From Gemmatimonadota bacterium (GTDB lineage Bacteria; 4572-55; J002), in the NCBI GenBank assembly GCA_003697105.1, contig RFFQ01000047.1, positions 1 to 24,092 of the forward strand: a DNA stretch of 24,092 bases, read 5' to 3'. The stretch's first letter is position 1; each line of letters starts with the position of its first letter. Position numbers and translations under genes: made by a program. Under the pieces are notes generated by a model, which worked only from the letters and a program-made list of their open reading frames with translations, searched no databases and was not told the DNA's origin. Of this stretch, positions 14,669-22,838 are shown piece by piece.

Positions 14669-15871
14669 ATGATGAAAAAGATTATCAGTTTGATATGCCT
14701 GTTGTTGATAGTTGGTCTTTGGACTCAAGGCTGGAGCCAAACGTGGGAAACACGCGGGAAACTTACGACTGCGATTTACGCGTTTGAAGATTCGATTCAG
14801 CACCAGCGGGTTTACGAAACTGTACGGTTTGAAGCAAAACATGACAAATTCCGGTTTAACTTTGCCGGACGTGCCATGATGGATATGAATTCCGACGATG
14901 AAACCGACGATGAGCGGTTGCTCAAGGCGCACAGTGCCTCTATTTCGGGGGATGGGCTGTTCAATGGTCTGTTGGATTTCACGGTGGGACGGCAGTTTTT
15001 GCACCCCGGCTTGGTGTTTGGCAGTCTGGATGGGGTGAATCTGGTTTGGCATCCCATGGAAAAGTTGGATTGGCAGATGTACGGTGGGGTAGAAAGCCAC
15101 CTCTACCGGAGCTTTAAAATCTACAACAGTGATGATGCCACCGTTTACGGAACTGCCCTGCGCTACCGTGATGTGTTCAACTCCACCATTCAATTGGTCT
15201 ATTTCAATAAAAGTACCGCGGATGAAACCCAATGGGAAATCGCCGGAGTGAATCTCAATAATCGCTCTCTGTCGTGGTTGAATCTCTCATTGCAAGCCCA
15301 TAACGATCTGGTCAATGAGCGCCTACACCGGTTGTACGGGCAAGTCCGTCTCATCCCCTCAGAGCGCTACAATCTGGTTTTCCGGTACAAACAGCAATAC
15401 CCGCAAGTTTACGGGGATTCATTCTTTAAAATTTTTGATATTAAACAATATGAGCAACTGAGTTTTGGCGCAAATTACTTTATCACCGCTAAATACGCGC
15501 TCATGGCGGATTATCAGATGGTCAGTTTAGCTGATGGGGAAGGCAATGCCAATCGATTGTATATCACCCTTAGTGATTTGAACGGGTCAATCGGGTTCAT
15601 CTATGAAAGCGGGGATTTGGGTGATGAAACGGGATTTTTGTTTGATTATGGCTATGATGTCACGGAGAAGTTAACCGTATCCGCGAGTGTGGACTTCTCG
15701 CGGTATCGTCTGGAAGAGGTTTATGATTACGAACGCCAAGTTGGAAATGCGTTTAAGCTGGCGTATAAATTCAGCAACAATCTGCGGGCAGATGTCGAAT
15801 ATCAATTTTTGAACAATTATGTGAAATACGAAGACCATCGACTTTTAGCTCACATCCATTTTATGTGGTAA
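14669..15871 (+). CDS. Outer-membrane beta-barrel (porin-like) protein
   Basis: A 400-residue protein with a Sec signal peptide (MMKKIISLICLLLIVGLWTQGWS) and otherwise alternating polar/hydrophobic strands rich in Tyr, Phe and Trp, such as VRFEAKHDKFRFNFAGRAMM, YNLVFRYKQQYPQVYG and LRADVEYQFLNNYV. The last residues are HIHFMW, an aromatic end typical of barrels folded by the BAM machinery. It contains no CXXCH. I cannot assign it to a named porin family. It is followed 13 nt later by an 11-heme periplasmic cytochrome and then a membrane cytochrome; in porin-cytochrome conduits such as MtrAB or Omb/Oma-Omc, a barrel surrounds a multiheme protein to carry electrons through the outer membrane. 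That role here is inference. Confidence 0.82.
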   Translation: MMKKIISLICLLLIVGLWTQGWSQTWETRGKLTTAIYAFEDSIQHQRVYETVRFEAKHDKFRFNFAGRAMMDMNSDDETDDERLLKAHSASISGDGLFNGLLDFTVGRQFLHPGLVFGSLDGVNLVWHPMEKLDWQMYGGVESHLYRSFKIYNSDDATVYGTALRYRDVFNSTIQLVYFNKSTADETQWEIAGVNLNNRSLSWLNLSLQAHNDLVNERLHRLYGQVRLIPSERYNLVFRYKQQYPQVYGDSFFKIFDIKQYEQLSFGANYFITAKYALMADYQMVSLADGEGNANRLYITLSDLNGSIGFIYESGDLGDETGFLFDYGYDVTEKLTVSASVDFSRYRLEEVYDYERQVGNAFKLAYKFSNNLRADVEYQFLNNYVKYEDHRLLAHIHFMW

Positions 15872-15884
15872 AGAAGGTGAACCC

Positions 15885-16751
15885 ATGAAAAAACTTATCT
15901 ATCTTGGAATTTGTGTCCTTTGGGGGATGGGGAGTGTGGCTGCCGCTACCGAAGCCTCGTTTTCACATAAGCTCCATACCGGCATGGGGTTAGGTTGTGA
16001 GACGTGTCATGATGCCGCCTTCACTAGCGAAACATCTGCAGATGATCTCATTCCCAATTTTGATGAGGTCTGCTTGATGTGCCATGAAGCCAGCGATATT
16101 GCAAAAACCCAATTTGAGCCTGTTGCCTTCAAAGCCGATTTCCCGCATAAGAGTCACGCCACCAGCGCAGAGGATTGCATGACCTGCCACCAAGGAATTG
16201 ACCAAAAAGAGGCGACAGATGGCACATATCATCTGCCAACAGGGCAAACGTGCAACGGTTGCCATGCCGGTGCCGACGTTGCCGAGCAAAAAGATGATTG
16301 TTACCAATGCCATAATCTGGAGATGGTGCTGATGCCAGCAAATCACACTGTTGGTTGGAAAAATGGGCACGGTATGACCGTCCACATGGAGACCGCGGCC
16401 TCCTGCGGACACTGCCATAATACCGAAACCTATTGCACCAATTGTCATCAGGGAGATAATCTGGATGCCACAGTTCATCCACTAAATTACCGCAAAACAC
16501 ACGGGATTCGTGCCAAAGGGAATCAGGATAATTGCCAAACGTGCCATCAGGAACAAGCCTTTTGTGTGGATTGTCATCGCTCGGAAATGGTTATCCCCTC
16601 CAACCATACGTACGCTAACTGGGTTAGTGCTGAAGGTGGGCGTCATGCTAAATCGGCACAGTATGACCTCGATAGGTGTATGAGTTGCCATAACGATGCC
16701 TACACCGAATCCGTTTGTATGGGATGTCATGCCACACCATCAGAGGATTAA
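15885..16751 (+). CDS. Periplasmic 11-heme cytochrome c
   Basis: A 288-residue protein with a cleavable signal peptide (ending GMGSVAAA) and eleven CXXCH motifs: CETCH, CLMCH, CMTCH, CNGCH, CYQCH, CGHCH, CTNCH, CQTCH, CVDCH, CMSCH, CMGCH. There is one heme per 26 residues. FSHKLH and FPHKSH are distal-ligand motifs like those of c7/c3 cytochromes, and extra histidines are plentiful (ANHTVGWKNGHG, SNHTYANW), consistent with bis-His coordination. The fold looks like a chain of c7-type units suited to long-distance transfer. It lies between the barrel gene and the membrane 19-heme cytochrome, with gaps of 13 and 15 nt, and is the natural periplasmic link between them. Confidence 0.9.
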   Translation: MKKLIYLGICVLWGMGSVAAATEASFSHKLHTGMGLGCETCHDAAFTSETSADDLIPNFDEVCLMCHEASDIAKTQFEPVAFKADFPHKSHATSAEDCMTCHQGIDQKEATDGTYHLPTGQTCNGCHAGADVAEQKDDCYQCHNLEMVLMPANHTVGWKNGHGMTVHMETAASCGHCHNTETYCTNCHQGDNLDATVHPLNYRKTHGIRAKGNQDNCQTCHQEQAFCVDCHRSEMVIPSNHTYANWVSAEGGRHAKSAQYDLDRCMSCHNDAYTESVCMGCHATPSED

Positions 16752-16766
16752 GGAAATCATTCCATC

Positions 16767-19289
16767 ATGCGAAATACCCTGATTTTCTCCATAGGACTTC
16801 TTATATATTTCGCCGCATTGAGCTGGGCACAGGTGGATGATGACGAGTGCCTGATGTGCCATAGTGATGACAGTGACCCGGCGCTGTACGTGGATGTAAA
16901 TCAATTTATTGATACCGTACACGAGGGGTTTAGCTGTACGGATTGTCACAGCGATATTGAGGAAATTCCCCATGCTGAAGAGGTCGCCCCAGCAAATTGC
17001 GGTTTTTGCCATGACGACGTCGTAACGGCATTTCAGGAGAGTTATCACGGGCAGGTATTGGCACAAGGTGATAAAAACGCCCCGACCTGCGGCAGTTGCC
17101 ATAATCATCACCGGATTCTACCGGCAAGCCATCTCAACGCCCCAACCCATCCCCTAAAAACGGGTGTGATGTGCGGGCAGTGCCATAAACAAGATGGTTC
17201 GGATTGGATTCATCGGGAGGCGAATACCGGTGGTAAGGTCAATTGTATTACTTGCCACACCGCCCATGAGGTACAACCAGCAAGCCATCCGCAATCGACG
17301 ATCAACAGCCGGAAAATGACCCAAACGTGCCGGAAGTGCCATACCCAATTGGAAGAACTCCATGCTGGGAAGGTTCGGGCGGAGGTCTTTCAACGTCCGG
17401 TGGATGAAATACCCGCCTGCACCACCTGTCACCAGCCCCATGCCAGCGCGAAATCAACGGATTTAGCAACTGAAACCTGTTTGGCATGTCATGGCGAGGG
17501 GGCGGATTCTACGCTGTATGTCAACCATGAACAACTCAATGAATCCATTCATTGCAACTTTGATTGTATTGATTGCCACACGTCCATTACCACGTTGCCC
17601 CATGCTGAGAAGCTTCCAGATGCCGATTGTAGCTTTTGCCATGAGGATGCGGTCGCGGATTATGAGATCAGTATTCATGCAGAAGGACGCCGAGCCGGAC
17701 TAGAAGCCGCAACATGTACCGATTGTCACGGAGCGCACGATATTCAAGCGTGCGAGGAGACCAGTGCCCAAGCCAACCGGATGAATTTATCTGAAACATG
17801 TGGGCGTTGCCACTCCCGCCCGGAGGTCATCGCCCTTTTTCACCGGAAAGGTAGCGACCCCATTGAAAATTATAAACAGGGCGTTCATGGTAAAAAACTG
17901 GCAGATGATCCTTCTGCCACCGTAGCTACCTGTATTGATTGTCATGGTAGCCATAAAATTTTGCCGTCAACGAATCCGGAGTCATCATTTAACATTTTAA
18001 ACATCTCGAAAACATGCGGGAAATGCCATAAAGAGGAAAGTGCTGAATATACGGAAAGTATCCACTGGGAGGCGCTCTCTTTCGGACATTATGAATCTCC
18101 AACGTGTAATGATTGTCATGGGGAGCACAATATTATTTCCCCGGAGGCAGAGTACGCGGTAACCCACCCGACACTGGTTTCCACAGAATTGTGCGCCAAG
18201 TGCCATTCCAACGAGCTGATCATGTCCCGGTTTGGGCTGGACCCTACCCGGTTTAATTCCTATATGAAAACGTACCATGGTCTGGCGATTTTGAAAGGTT
18301 CACCGGATGCTGCCAACTGTACCAGTTGCCATGAAGTACATGCCATCCGGGCAGCGAGTGATACATTGTCCAGTGTGCATCCTCGTAATCTGAATGAAAC
18401 GTGCGGGAAATGTCATGAGAATGTGACGGCCAATTTCACCCAAATTGAGATGCACCCCCGCGATCAAAAATCGCGGAATCCGGTCGCTTATCTGATTAAA
18501 ATCATCTATTTCTGGCTGATTGGTCTGACCATCGGTGGAATGGTCCTTCATAATCTTATCATCTTTTTGTATTACGTGGTGAATAAATGGCGTAAAGAAC
18601 GGAGTCAACGACTGGTTCAACGGTTTCACCTAATTGATGTGATCAACCATTTACTGCTTATCGTGAGTTTTACCGTACTGGTGGTGACCGGCTTTGCGCT
18701 CAAATTTCCCGAAGATTTATGGGTAAAAGCACTGGTACTCCTGGGCTTGACCGAGCCGATCCGTGCATCATTACACCGAATGGCGGCGGTGATCCTTGTG
18801 ATCAGTGCCATCAGCCAAGCCCTCTATTTTATCCTGCACCCCAGAGGACGACACGATTTGCGGGCACTGCGCCCAACGATTAATGATCTAACCGGATTCT
18901 TCAAAAACATGATGTACTACTTGCGCTTGCGCAAAGATAAACCCAAATTCGACCGGTACGATTATACCGAAAAAGCCGAATATCTAGCACTGATTTGGGG
19001 GACTGCTGTGATGGCAATCACCGGATTTATCCTCTGGTTTCCGGCAATTTTTATGGCATATCTGCCCAGTTGGGCGTTTGAAGTGAGTGAAGTCGTCCAT
19101 TATTATGAAGCATGGTTGGCAACACTGGCGATCCTCATTTGGCACGGCTTTTTTGTCTTTCTACACCCCGAAAAATATCCGTTAAGTTTAACGTGGATTG
19201 ATGGCAAAATCACTGAAGACGAGTTTGAGCATCATCATGCCTTAGAAGCTGAGCGATTAAAAGCGAAAGAGACGAAAGAATCCGAATGA
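16767..19289 (+). CDS. 19-heme cytochrome c fused to a cytochrome b561-like membrane domain
   Basis: An 840-residue protein. After a signal peptide (MRNTLIFSIGLLIYFAALSWA), residues 25-550 hold 19 CXXCH motifs. The region is internally duplicated: CLMCHSDDSDPALYVDVNQF...CTDCH...IPHAEE...CGFCHDD recurs as CLACHGEGADSTLYVNHEQL...CIDCH...LPHAEK...CSFCHED. From about residue 572 come roughly five transmembrane helices resembling the FdnI/cytochrome b561 fold: histidines in VINHLLL, LHRMAA, VHYYEAWLA and LIWHGFFVF could ligate two b hemes. Such a protein can draw electrons from quinol and pass them directly into its own periplasmic heme wire, or run in reverse. It is the largest gene of the porin-cytochrome cluster and ends at the edge of a decayed region. 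Confidence 0.92.
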   Translation: MRNTLIFSIGLLIYFAALSWAQVDDDECLMCHSDDSDPALYVDVNQFIDTVHEGFSCTDCHSDIEEIPHAEEVAPANCGFCHDDVVTAFQESYHGQVLAQGDKNAPTCGSCHNHHRILPASHLNAPTHPLKTGVMCGQCHKQDGSDWIHREANTGGKVNCITCHTAHEVQPASHPQSTINSRKMTQTCRKCHTQLEELHAGKVRAEVFQRPVDEIPACTTCHQPHASAKSTDLATETCLACHGEGADSTLYVNHEQLNESIHCNFDCIDCHTSITTLPHAEKLPDADCSFCHEDAVADYEISIHAEGRRAGLEAATCTDCHGAHDIQACEETSAQANRMNLSETCGRCHSRPEVIALFHRKGSDPIENYKQGVHGKKLADDPSATVATCIDCHGSHKILPSTNPESSFNILNISKTCGKCHKEESAEYTESIHWEALSFGHYESPTCNDCHGEHNIISPEAEYAVTHPTLVSTELCAKCHSNELIMSRFGLDPTRFNSYMKTYHGLAILKGSPDAANCTSCHEVHAIRAASDTLSSVHPRNLNETCGKCHENVTANFTQIEMHPRDQKSRNPVAYLIKIIYFWLIGLTIGGMVLHNLIIFLYYVVNKWRKERSQRLVQRFHLIDVINHLLLIVSFTVLVVTGFALKFPEDLWVKALVLLGLTEPIRASLHRMAAVILVISAISQALYFILHPRGRHDLRALRPTINDLTGFFKNMMYYLRLRKDKPKFDRYDYTEKAEYLALIWGTAVMAITGFILWFPAIFMAYLPSWAFEVSEVVHYYEAWLATLAILIWHGFFVFLHPEKYPLSLTWIDGKITEDEFEHHHALEAERLKAKETKESE

Positions 19290-19402
19290 TGAGATACATC
19301 TTAACTGGAGATGAAGACTGTTTTATGTGCCACGCTGACCCGGAATTGGTTACCGAACGAGATAGGCAGGAAATCTCATTACCCGTAGATTCAAAACATT
19401 AG
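19289..19402 (+). pseudogene. Truncated start of another multiheme cytochrome gene
   Basis: A 37-codon frame overlapping the stop of the 19-heme gene by one base. It encodes DEDCFMCHADPELVTERDR and then EISLPVDSKH before TAG. This resembles the opening of the upstream gene (DDDECLMCHSDDSDP...LYVD) and the common start 'CLMCH-DPEL...-SLYVD' of related cytochromes. It has lost a signal peptide and everything after the first heme. The best reading is the remnant of a second, related cytochrome gene cut off by the rearrangement that left the transposase relic beside it. Confidence 0.6.
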
Positions 19403-19612
19403 GTATTGAAAGCCCGTTTTGGTCTGAAATAAAAGCGCCCACCGGCGTACACCACGCTTCGGAATATTATTCAGGGTGTCAATAAGATGTTGAATAATGA
19501 GACGATGAATGCCGGCAGCGAGTTGAAAACCTATTTCATCGGTGGGGTTTGAGGGAGGTTTTCCTTTTTGGTTGGGTACGGTTTTATTCTGTTCATTGAG
19601 AGCAGTTCGCAA
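19391..19612 (-). pseudogene. Decayed C-terminal fragment of a transposase (IS1634/IS4-like)
   Basis: The - strand frame reads LRTALNEQNKTVPNQKGKP, then NPT, FQLAAGIHRLIIQHLIDTLNNIPKR. This matches the pattern near the C-terminus of IS1634-type DDE transposases ('...ETLPNQKGKPTQRPTLRWVFQLLEGIH...'), with the expected conserved block after 'NPT' partly lost. No catalytic residues, inverted repeats or N-terminal parts remain, so it is a dead fragment. The family call is from memory of the motif. It marks an old insertion next to the truncated cytochrome. Confidence 0.5.
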
Positions 19613-19713
19613 CCGGCATAACTACGATTATTTTGATTATCTATGTAATGTTGTTCGTGTATGGTTTAGGTGATGTTTTTTCAAGGTGTGACTTTTATCA
19701 AGGAGGGTGTGTG

Positions 19714-19749
19714 ATGAAATGGCTGTTGCCTAGCATATTCGGTGGTTGA
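19714..19749 (+). other. 11-codon ORF with strong ribosome binding site
   Basis: AAGGAGG (19700-19706) stands 7 nt before ATG, opening an 11-codon frame (MKWLLPSIFGG, TGA) directly followed by an intrinsic terminator. It may be a functional micro-ORF or leader peptide, or merely the start of a gene whose body was deleted, with the terminator brought close. The rest of 19403-19700 shows no intact gene. Confidence 0.3.
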
Positions 19750-19757
19750 GCGGATTG

Positions 19758-19791
19758 AAAACCGGAGACATTTATGAGTCTCCGGTTTTTT
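19758..19791 (+). terminator. Strong Rho-independent terminator before the 18-heme gene
   Basis: AAAACCGGAGAC (19758-19769) pairs perfectly with GTCTCCGGTTTT (19778-19789) around an 8-nt loop, with two more T residues. It isolates the 18-heme gene from transcription entering from the left. Confidence 0.9.
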
Positions 19792-19812
19792 AGTTAAAGT
19801 GTACACAAATAA

Positions 19813-19841
19813 ATGACTTAGTAAATTTTTATTATTATAAA
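19813..19841 (+). promoter_or_regulatory. Possible promoter of the 18-heme cytochrome gene
   Basis: ATGACT (19813-19818), a 17-nt spacer, then TATAAA (19836-19841): four and five of six matches. The start would fall a few bases before the AGGAAAGG ribosome binding site (19852), a very short leader. A promoter is expected here because a strong terminator lies just upstream, but this exact site is tentative. Confidence 0.35.
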
Positions 19842-19867
19842 CTCTTTGAATAGGAAAGGTAGTGGGA

Positions 19868-21883
19868 ATGAGCGAAAAAAAAGTAAAGAAACCCCGCAAC
19901 TGGAAAAAAATTGGGCTGATATCGGGTGCGGGGCTGGTGTTATTCGTGCTGTTGTTTGCCGGTTCGGTGCATTATACTTCTAAACCGTCGTTTTGCCGGA
20001 CCTGCCATTACATGGAATCCTTTTATCAGAGTTGGAAAGAGTCTTCTCATAGCAATGTCACGTGTACAGATTGTCACTATCCACCAGGACTAAAGTACAA
20101 ACTTCGGGGCAAAATGGAAGGGTTAGTGCAAGTGGTCAAGTACACAACCCATGCCTACCGGAAATCCAAACCGTGGGCAGAAATCCCTGATGAAAGTTGT
20201 TTGCGTTCCGGCTGCCACCAGCGGCAGTTACTGGAAGGAAAGGGAGAAGAAGAGTTCAAAGGGGTTCATTTTAGCCATAAACCCCACCTAACCCAGCTCC
20301 GGCGCGGTAAAAAACTGCGTTGTACCAGTTGCCATTCCCAAATTGTTCAAGGATCACACATGGTGGTGACGGAAAACACCTGTTTTGTCTGCCACTTTAA
20401 GAAAGGGGAAAAATACGAGGAACATAGTGAATGCCGGTTATGCCATACCGATGCGCGCATGTTGGCAAACTCGCAGGCAGGCACCCTCCGCTATGACCAT
20501 ACAATGGTCATCGAAAACAAAATGAACTGTCAGGAATGCCATAGCGAGACCATTTCCGGTGACGGCGCCGTACTTAAAGAACAATGTTTTGTCTGTCACT
20601 TTGAAAATGAACGGCTCGCCCGCTTTAACGATACGGATTTTCTACATAAAACCCACATCACCGACCACAAAGTTGAGTGTTTCCAATGCCATTTGCCGAT
20701 TGAACATAAAATTTCCCACCGGGATATTGAGGCCGTGTCGGATTGTAAAACCTGCCATGAGCACACACACGTCCCTCAAAAAGATTTGCTAGCAGGTATT
20801 GGAGGAAAAGGTGTGGAATCCAAACCAAACCCGATGTTTGAAATCGGGTTGAATTGCCGGGGGTGTCATATTTTACACGGATATTCCACTAACGAACTGG
20901 AAGAAGTCACCTACAAAGCCGATCCGCAAGCATGTGAGAAGTGTCATGGTAAAGGGTTCGGAAATTTGATGAAACAATGGGAAACCATCACCGAAGCCAA
21001 AATCAACCGGTTAGAAAAATGGTACCAAACCGTTCGCACCAAGACCCGCACAGGGGATCGACAAACCGAGATCGATGAACTTCTGGCGGCCGCTGAATTT
21101 AATATTGATCTAGTTAAGCAAGGCAAAAGTGTCCATAATGTGAGCTATGCCGACGCCCTGTTAAACACGGCGTATGACAATATGAGCACCGCTTTGCAAC
21201 TTGCCGGATCCACCTACCAATTACCGGCATCATTTAAGGAAACCTCCCAAAAAGTGCCATCAGATTGTGCCGCGTGCCATGCTAGTCTGCCAGTGAATGA
21301 GGTCAACATTTGGGGAATTTCATTCTCCCATGAGCGCCACGTGGTAAAACACGACTTACCCTGCCAAAAATGTCACTCCAACATGAGACAGCACGGTGAA
21401 TTGATTCTCAACCGGAAAAAGTGTTTGAATTGCCATCACCAAGAACAAAAGGAAAAAACTTGCAAGGATTGCCATGAAGAAGCCGACGCCTTCTTCTACG
21501 GAACCACAACACTCGTCGCAGATGCGGAACCCGACCTGATGGCAGAGGTGCTGGACTGCTATTCTTGCCATTCTGGGAAAGGCGGTAAAATTGTTCGTCC
21601 CAGCGGGCAAACCTGTATCGATTGCCATGACGATGGATATGACGAACTGCTCGAAGAGTGGCAAGGGAACATCCAAACCCTATTGAGTGAAATCACAACA
21701 CTGCGGAAACAGGTTAATGTGAAGGCGCTCAACGAATCACAGAAAAAACAATTAACCCGCATCGATCAGAAAATTGCGGCAGTAGATCAAGATGGAAGTT
21801 CCGGAATGCACAACTATTTTCTGATCGATTCCATGCTCACCCAAGTCAAGGAGGAATTGCAAGCATTACAACCCAGCAGCTAA
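19868..21883 (+). CDS. 18-heme NapC/NirT-anchored cytochrome c
   Basis: A 671-residue protein. The N-terminus has a lysine-rich cytoplasmic tail and one transmembrane anchor (14-34), followed by FCRTCHYMESFYQSWKESSH and CTDCHYPPG, the NapC/NirT quinol-oxidising signature. I count 18 heme sites: 17 CXXCH (CRTCH, CTDCH, CTSCH, CFVCH, CRLCH, CQECH, CFVCH, CFQCH, CKTCH, CRGCH, CEKCH, CAACH, CQKCH, CLNCH, CKDCH, CYSCH, CIDCH) and one CX4CH (CLRSGCH). A motif-free helical stretch (about 365-460, MKQWETITEAKINRLEKW) separates the first 12 from the last 6, and the C-terminus is also helical. ATG 19868 is chosen over GTG 19862 by its spacing from AGGAAAGG. It probably takes electrons from quinol into the periplasmic cytochrome pool. 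Confidence 0.9.
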   Translation: MSEKKVKKPRNWKKIGLISGAGLVLFVLLFAGSVHYTSKPSFCRTCHYMESFYQSWKESSHSNVTCTDCHYPPGLKYKLRGKMEGLVQVVKYTTHAYRKSKPWAEIPDESCLRSGCHQRQLLEGKGEEEFKGVHFSHKPHLTQLRRGKKLRCTSCHSQIVQGSHMVVTENTCFVCHFKKGEKYEEHSECRLCHTDARMLANSQAGTLRYDHTMVIENKMNCQECHSETISGDGAVLKEQCFVCHFENERLARFNDTDFLHKTHITDHKVECFQCHLPIEHKISHRDIEAVSDCKTCHEHTHVPQKDLLAGIGGKGVESKPNPMFEIGLNCRGCHILHGYSTNELEEVTYKADPQACEKCHGKGFGNLMKQWETITEAKINRLEKWYQTVRTKTRTGDRQTEIDELLAAAEFNIDLVKQGKSVHNVSYADALLNTAYDNMSTALQLAGSTYQLPASFKETSQKVPSDCAACHASLPVNEVNIWGISFSHERHVVKHDLPCQKCHSNMRQHGELILNRKKCLNCHHQEQKEKTCKDCHEEADAFFYGTTTLVADAEPDLMAEVLDCYSCHSGKGGKIVRPSGQTCIDCHDDGYDELLEEWQGNIQTLLSEITTLRKQVNVKALNESQKKQLTRIDQKIAAVDQDGSSGMHNYFLIDSMLTQVKEELQALQPSS

Positions 21884-21953
21884 TTTCCCGCTAAGACCCA
21901 TACTGGGCGATATTTCAGCGAGCCATCATTCTTTTGAGGGAGCCGAATACCGC

Positions 21954-21999
21954 TGATACGGTGACAGTGGGTTTGTGGAGAACTCCTGTCACCGTATCA
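21954..21999 (+). repeat. Perfect 14-bp inverted repeat between cytochrome genes
   Basis: TGATACGGTGACAG (21954-21967) and CTGTCACCGTATCA (21986-21999) are exact reverse complements, with an 18-nt loop. ACCG and CGGT extend the pairing after small mismatches. There is no T-run, so it is not a classical terminator; it could be an mRNA processing or stabilising hairpin, or a protein binding site. A second hairpin, CACCATCC with GGATGGGTG, lies at 22024-22046. The 208-nt gap 21884-22091 holds no gene. Confidence 0.7.
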
Positions 22000-22091
22000 C
22001 AACGGTTTCAGCGCACGACCGATCACCATCCCGCTCAGGATGGGTGTTGAAGACCTACCCAACCATCATCAAGCCAGGAGGTGACTTTTAG

Positions 22092-22838
22092 ATGAAGCAA
22101 TCGCTTATGAAATTGCCCGAACCTTTTATCCGGCTGTTACTTGTTTTTATTGTTTTTGTAGGTTTTACGGTAGTCACCTGGGCATATGTCATCCCGCCAT
22201 CCCTGAAGGATCGCGCCTACCATAAATCAACAACTATTGAACGCGAGATGGCAAAACCGATTTCCTATGCCGGCTCGAGTATCTGTTTTGATTGCCATGA
22301 AGACACGTATGACACAAAAAGATCGGGAGCCCATTTGAATCTCTCTTGCGAAACGTGTCATGGGCCTTCGTGGTTACATTCAGAAGACCCCCTTGAAGTG
22401 ACACCAGAAGTACCCCGCGACCGACAAGGTTGCGCCCGCTGTCATGAGTACGATACCGCCCGTCCAACGGGTTTTCCGCAGGTCAATGTGGCAGCGCACA
22501 ATCCCGATGACCCATGCATTTCGTGCCACAACCCACATGATCCCGAACCATTAGTTACACCAGAAGAATGTGAATCGTGCCATGCCGAAATTGCCCGAAC
22601 CAAAGCCGTCTCTCCTCACTCCTCCCTTGAATGTGTGACCTGTCATGAAACGCCAGAAGCGCATAAAATTACCCCTCGGGTGGTTCGACCCTCTAAACCC
22701 AACGCCAGAAGCGCCTGCGGTCAGTGCCATGCAGAAAATGCCGAGAATCCCAAAGCCCCCAAAATTAACATAACCACGCACGAAGAAAAATATGTGTGTT
22801 GGCAGTGTCACTATCCCCATATGCCGGAGGTGAACTAA
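22092..22838 (+). CDS. Membrane-anchored octaheme cytochrome c
   Basis: A 248-residue protein with an N-terminal membrane anchor or uncleaved signal (FIRLLLVFIVFVGFTVVTWAYV, about 12-33) and eight CXXCH motifs: CFDCH, CETCH, CARCH, CISCH, CESCH, CVTCH, CGQCH, CWQCH. Several are followed by 'NPHDPE' or 'HYPHMPE'-like segments where the second His may be a distal ligand. It leads a translationally coupled set with a Tat ferredoxin (1-nt overlap, TAATG) and a NrfD protein, so it is likely to be the cytochrome subunit of a quinone-linked complex of the Hmc/Qrc/alternative complex III type. A GGAGG Shine-Dalgarno (22077-22081) precedes its ATG. Confidence 0.9.
   Translation: MKQSLMKLPEPFIRLLLVFIVFVGFTVVTWAYVIPPSLKDRAYHKSTTIEREMAKPISYAGSSICFDCHEDTYDTKRSGAHLNLSCETCHGPSWLHSEDPLEVTPEVPRDRQGCARCHEYDTARPTGFPQVNVAAHNPDDPCISCHNPHDPEPLVTPEECESCHAEIARTKAVSPHSSLECVTCHETPEAHKITPRVVRPSKPNARSACGQCHAENAENPKAPKINITTHEEKYVCWQCHYPHMPEVN

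Noticed and set aside
15990-18629. Long antisense frames opposite the cytochrome genes (for example 15990-16478, 16740-17111 and 18300-18629 on the - strand)
   Set aside because: They follow from codon bias and CXXCH repetition in the real genes, show no recognisable domain, and lack ribosome binding sites.
15885-21883. Recurrent short repeats such as TGCCAT and TGTCAT at near-regular spacing, resembling a repeat array
   Set aside because: They encode the Cys-His of CXXCH motifs; spacing and flanks vary and there are no conserved long repeats, so this is not a CRISPR array.
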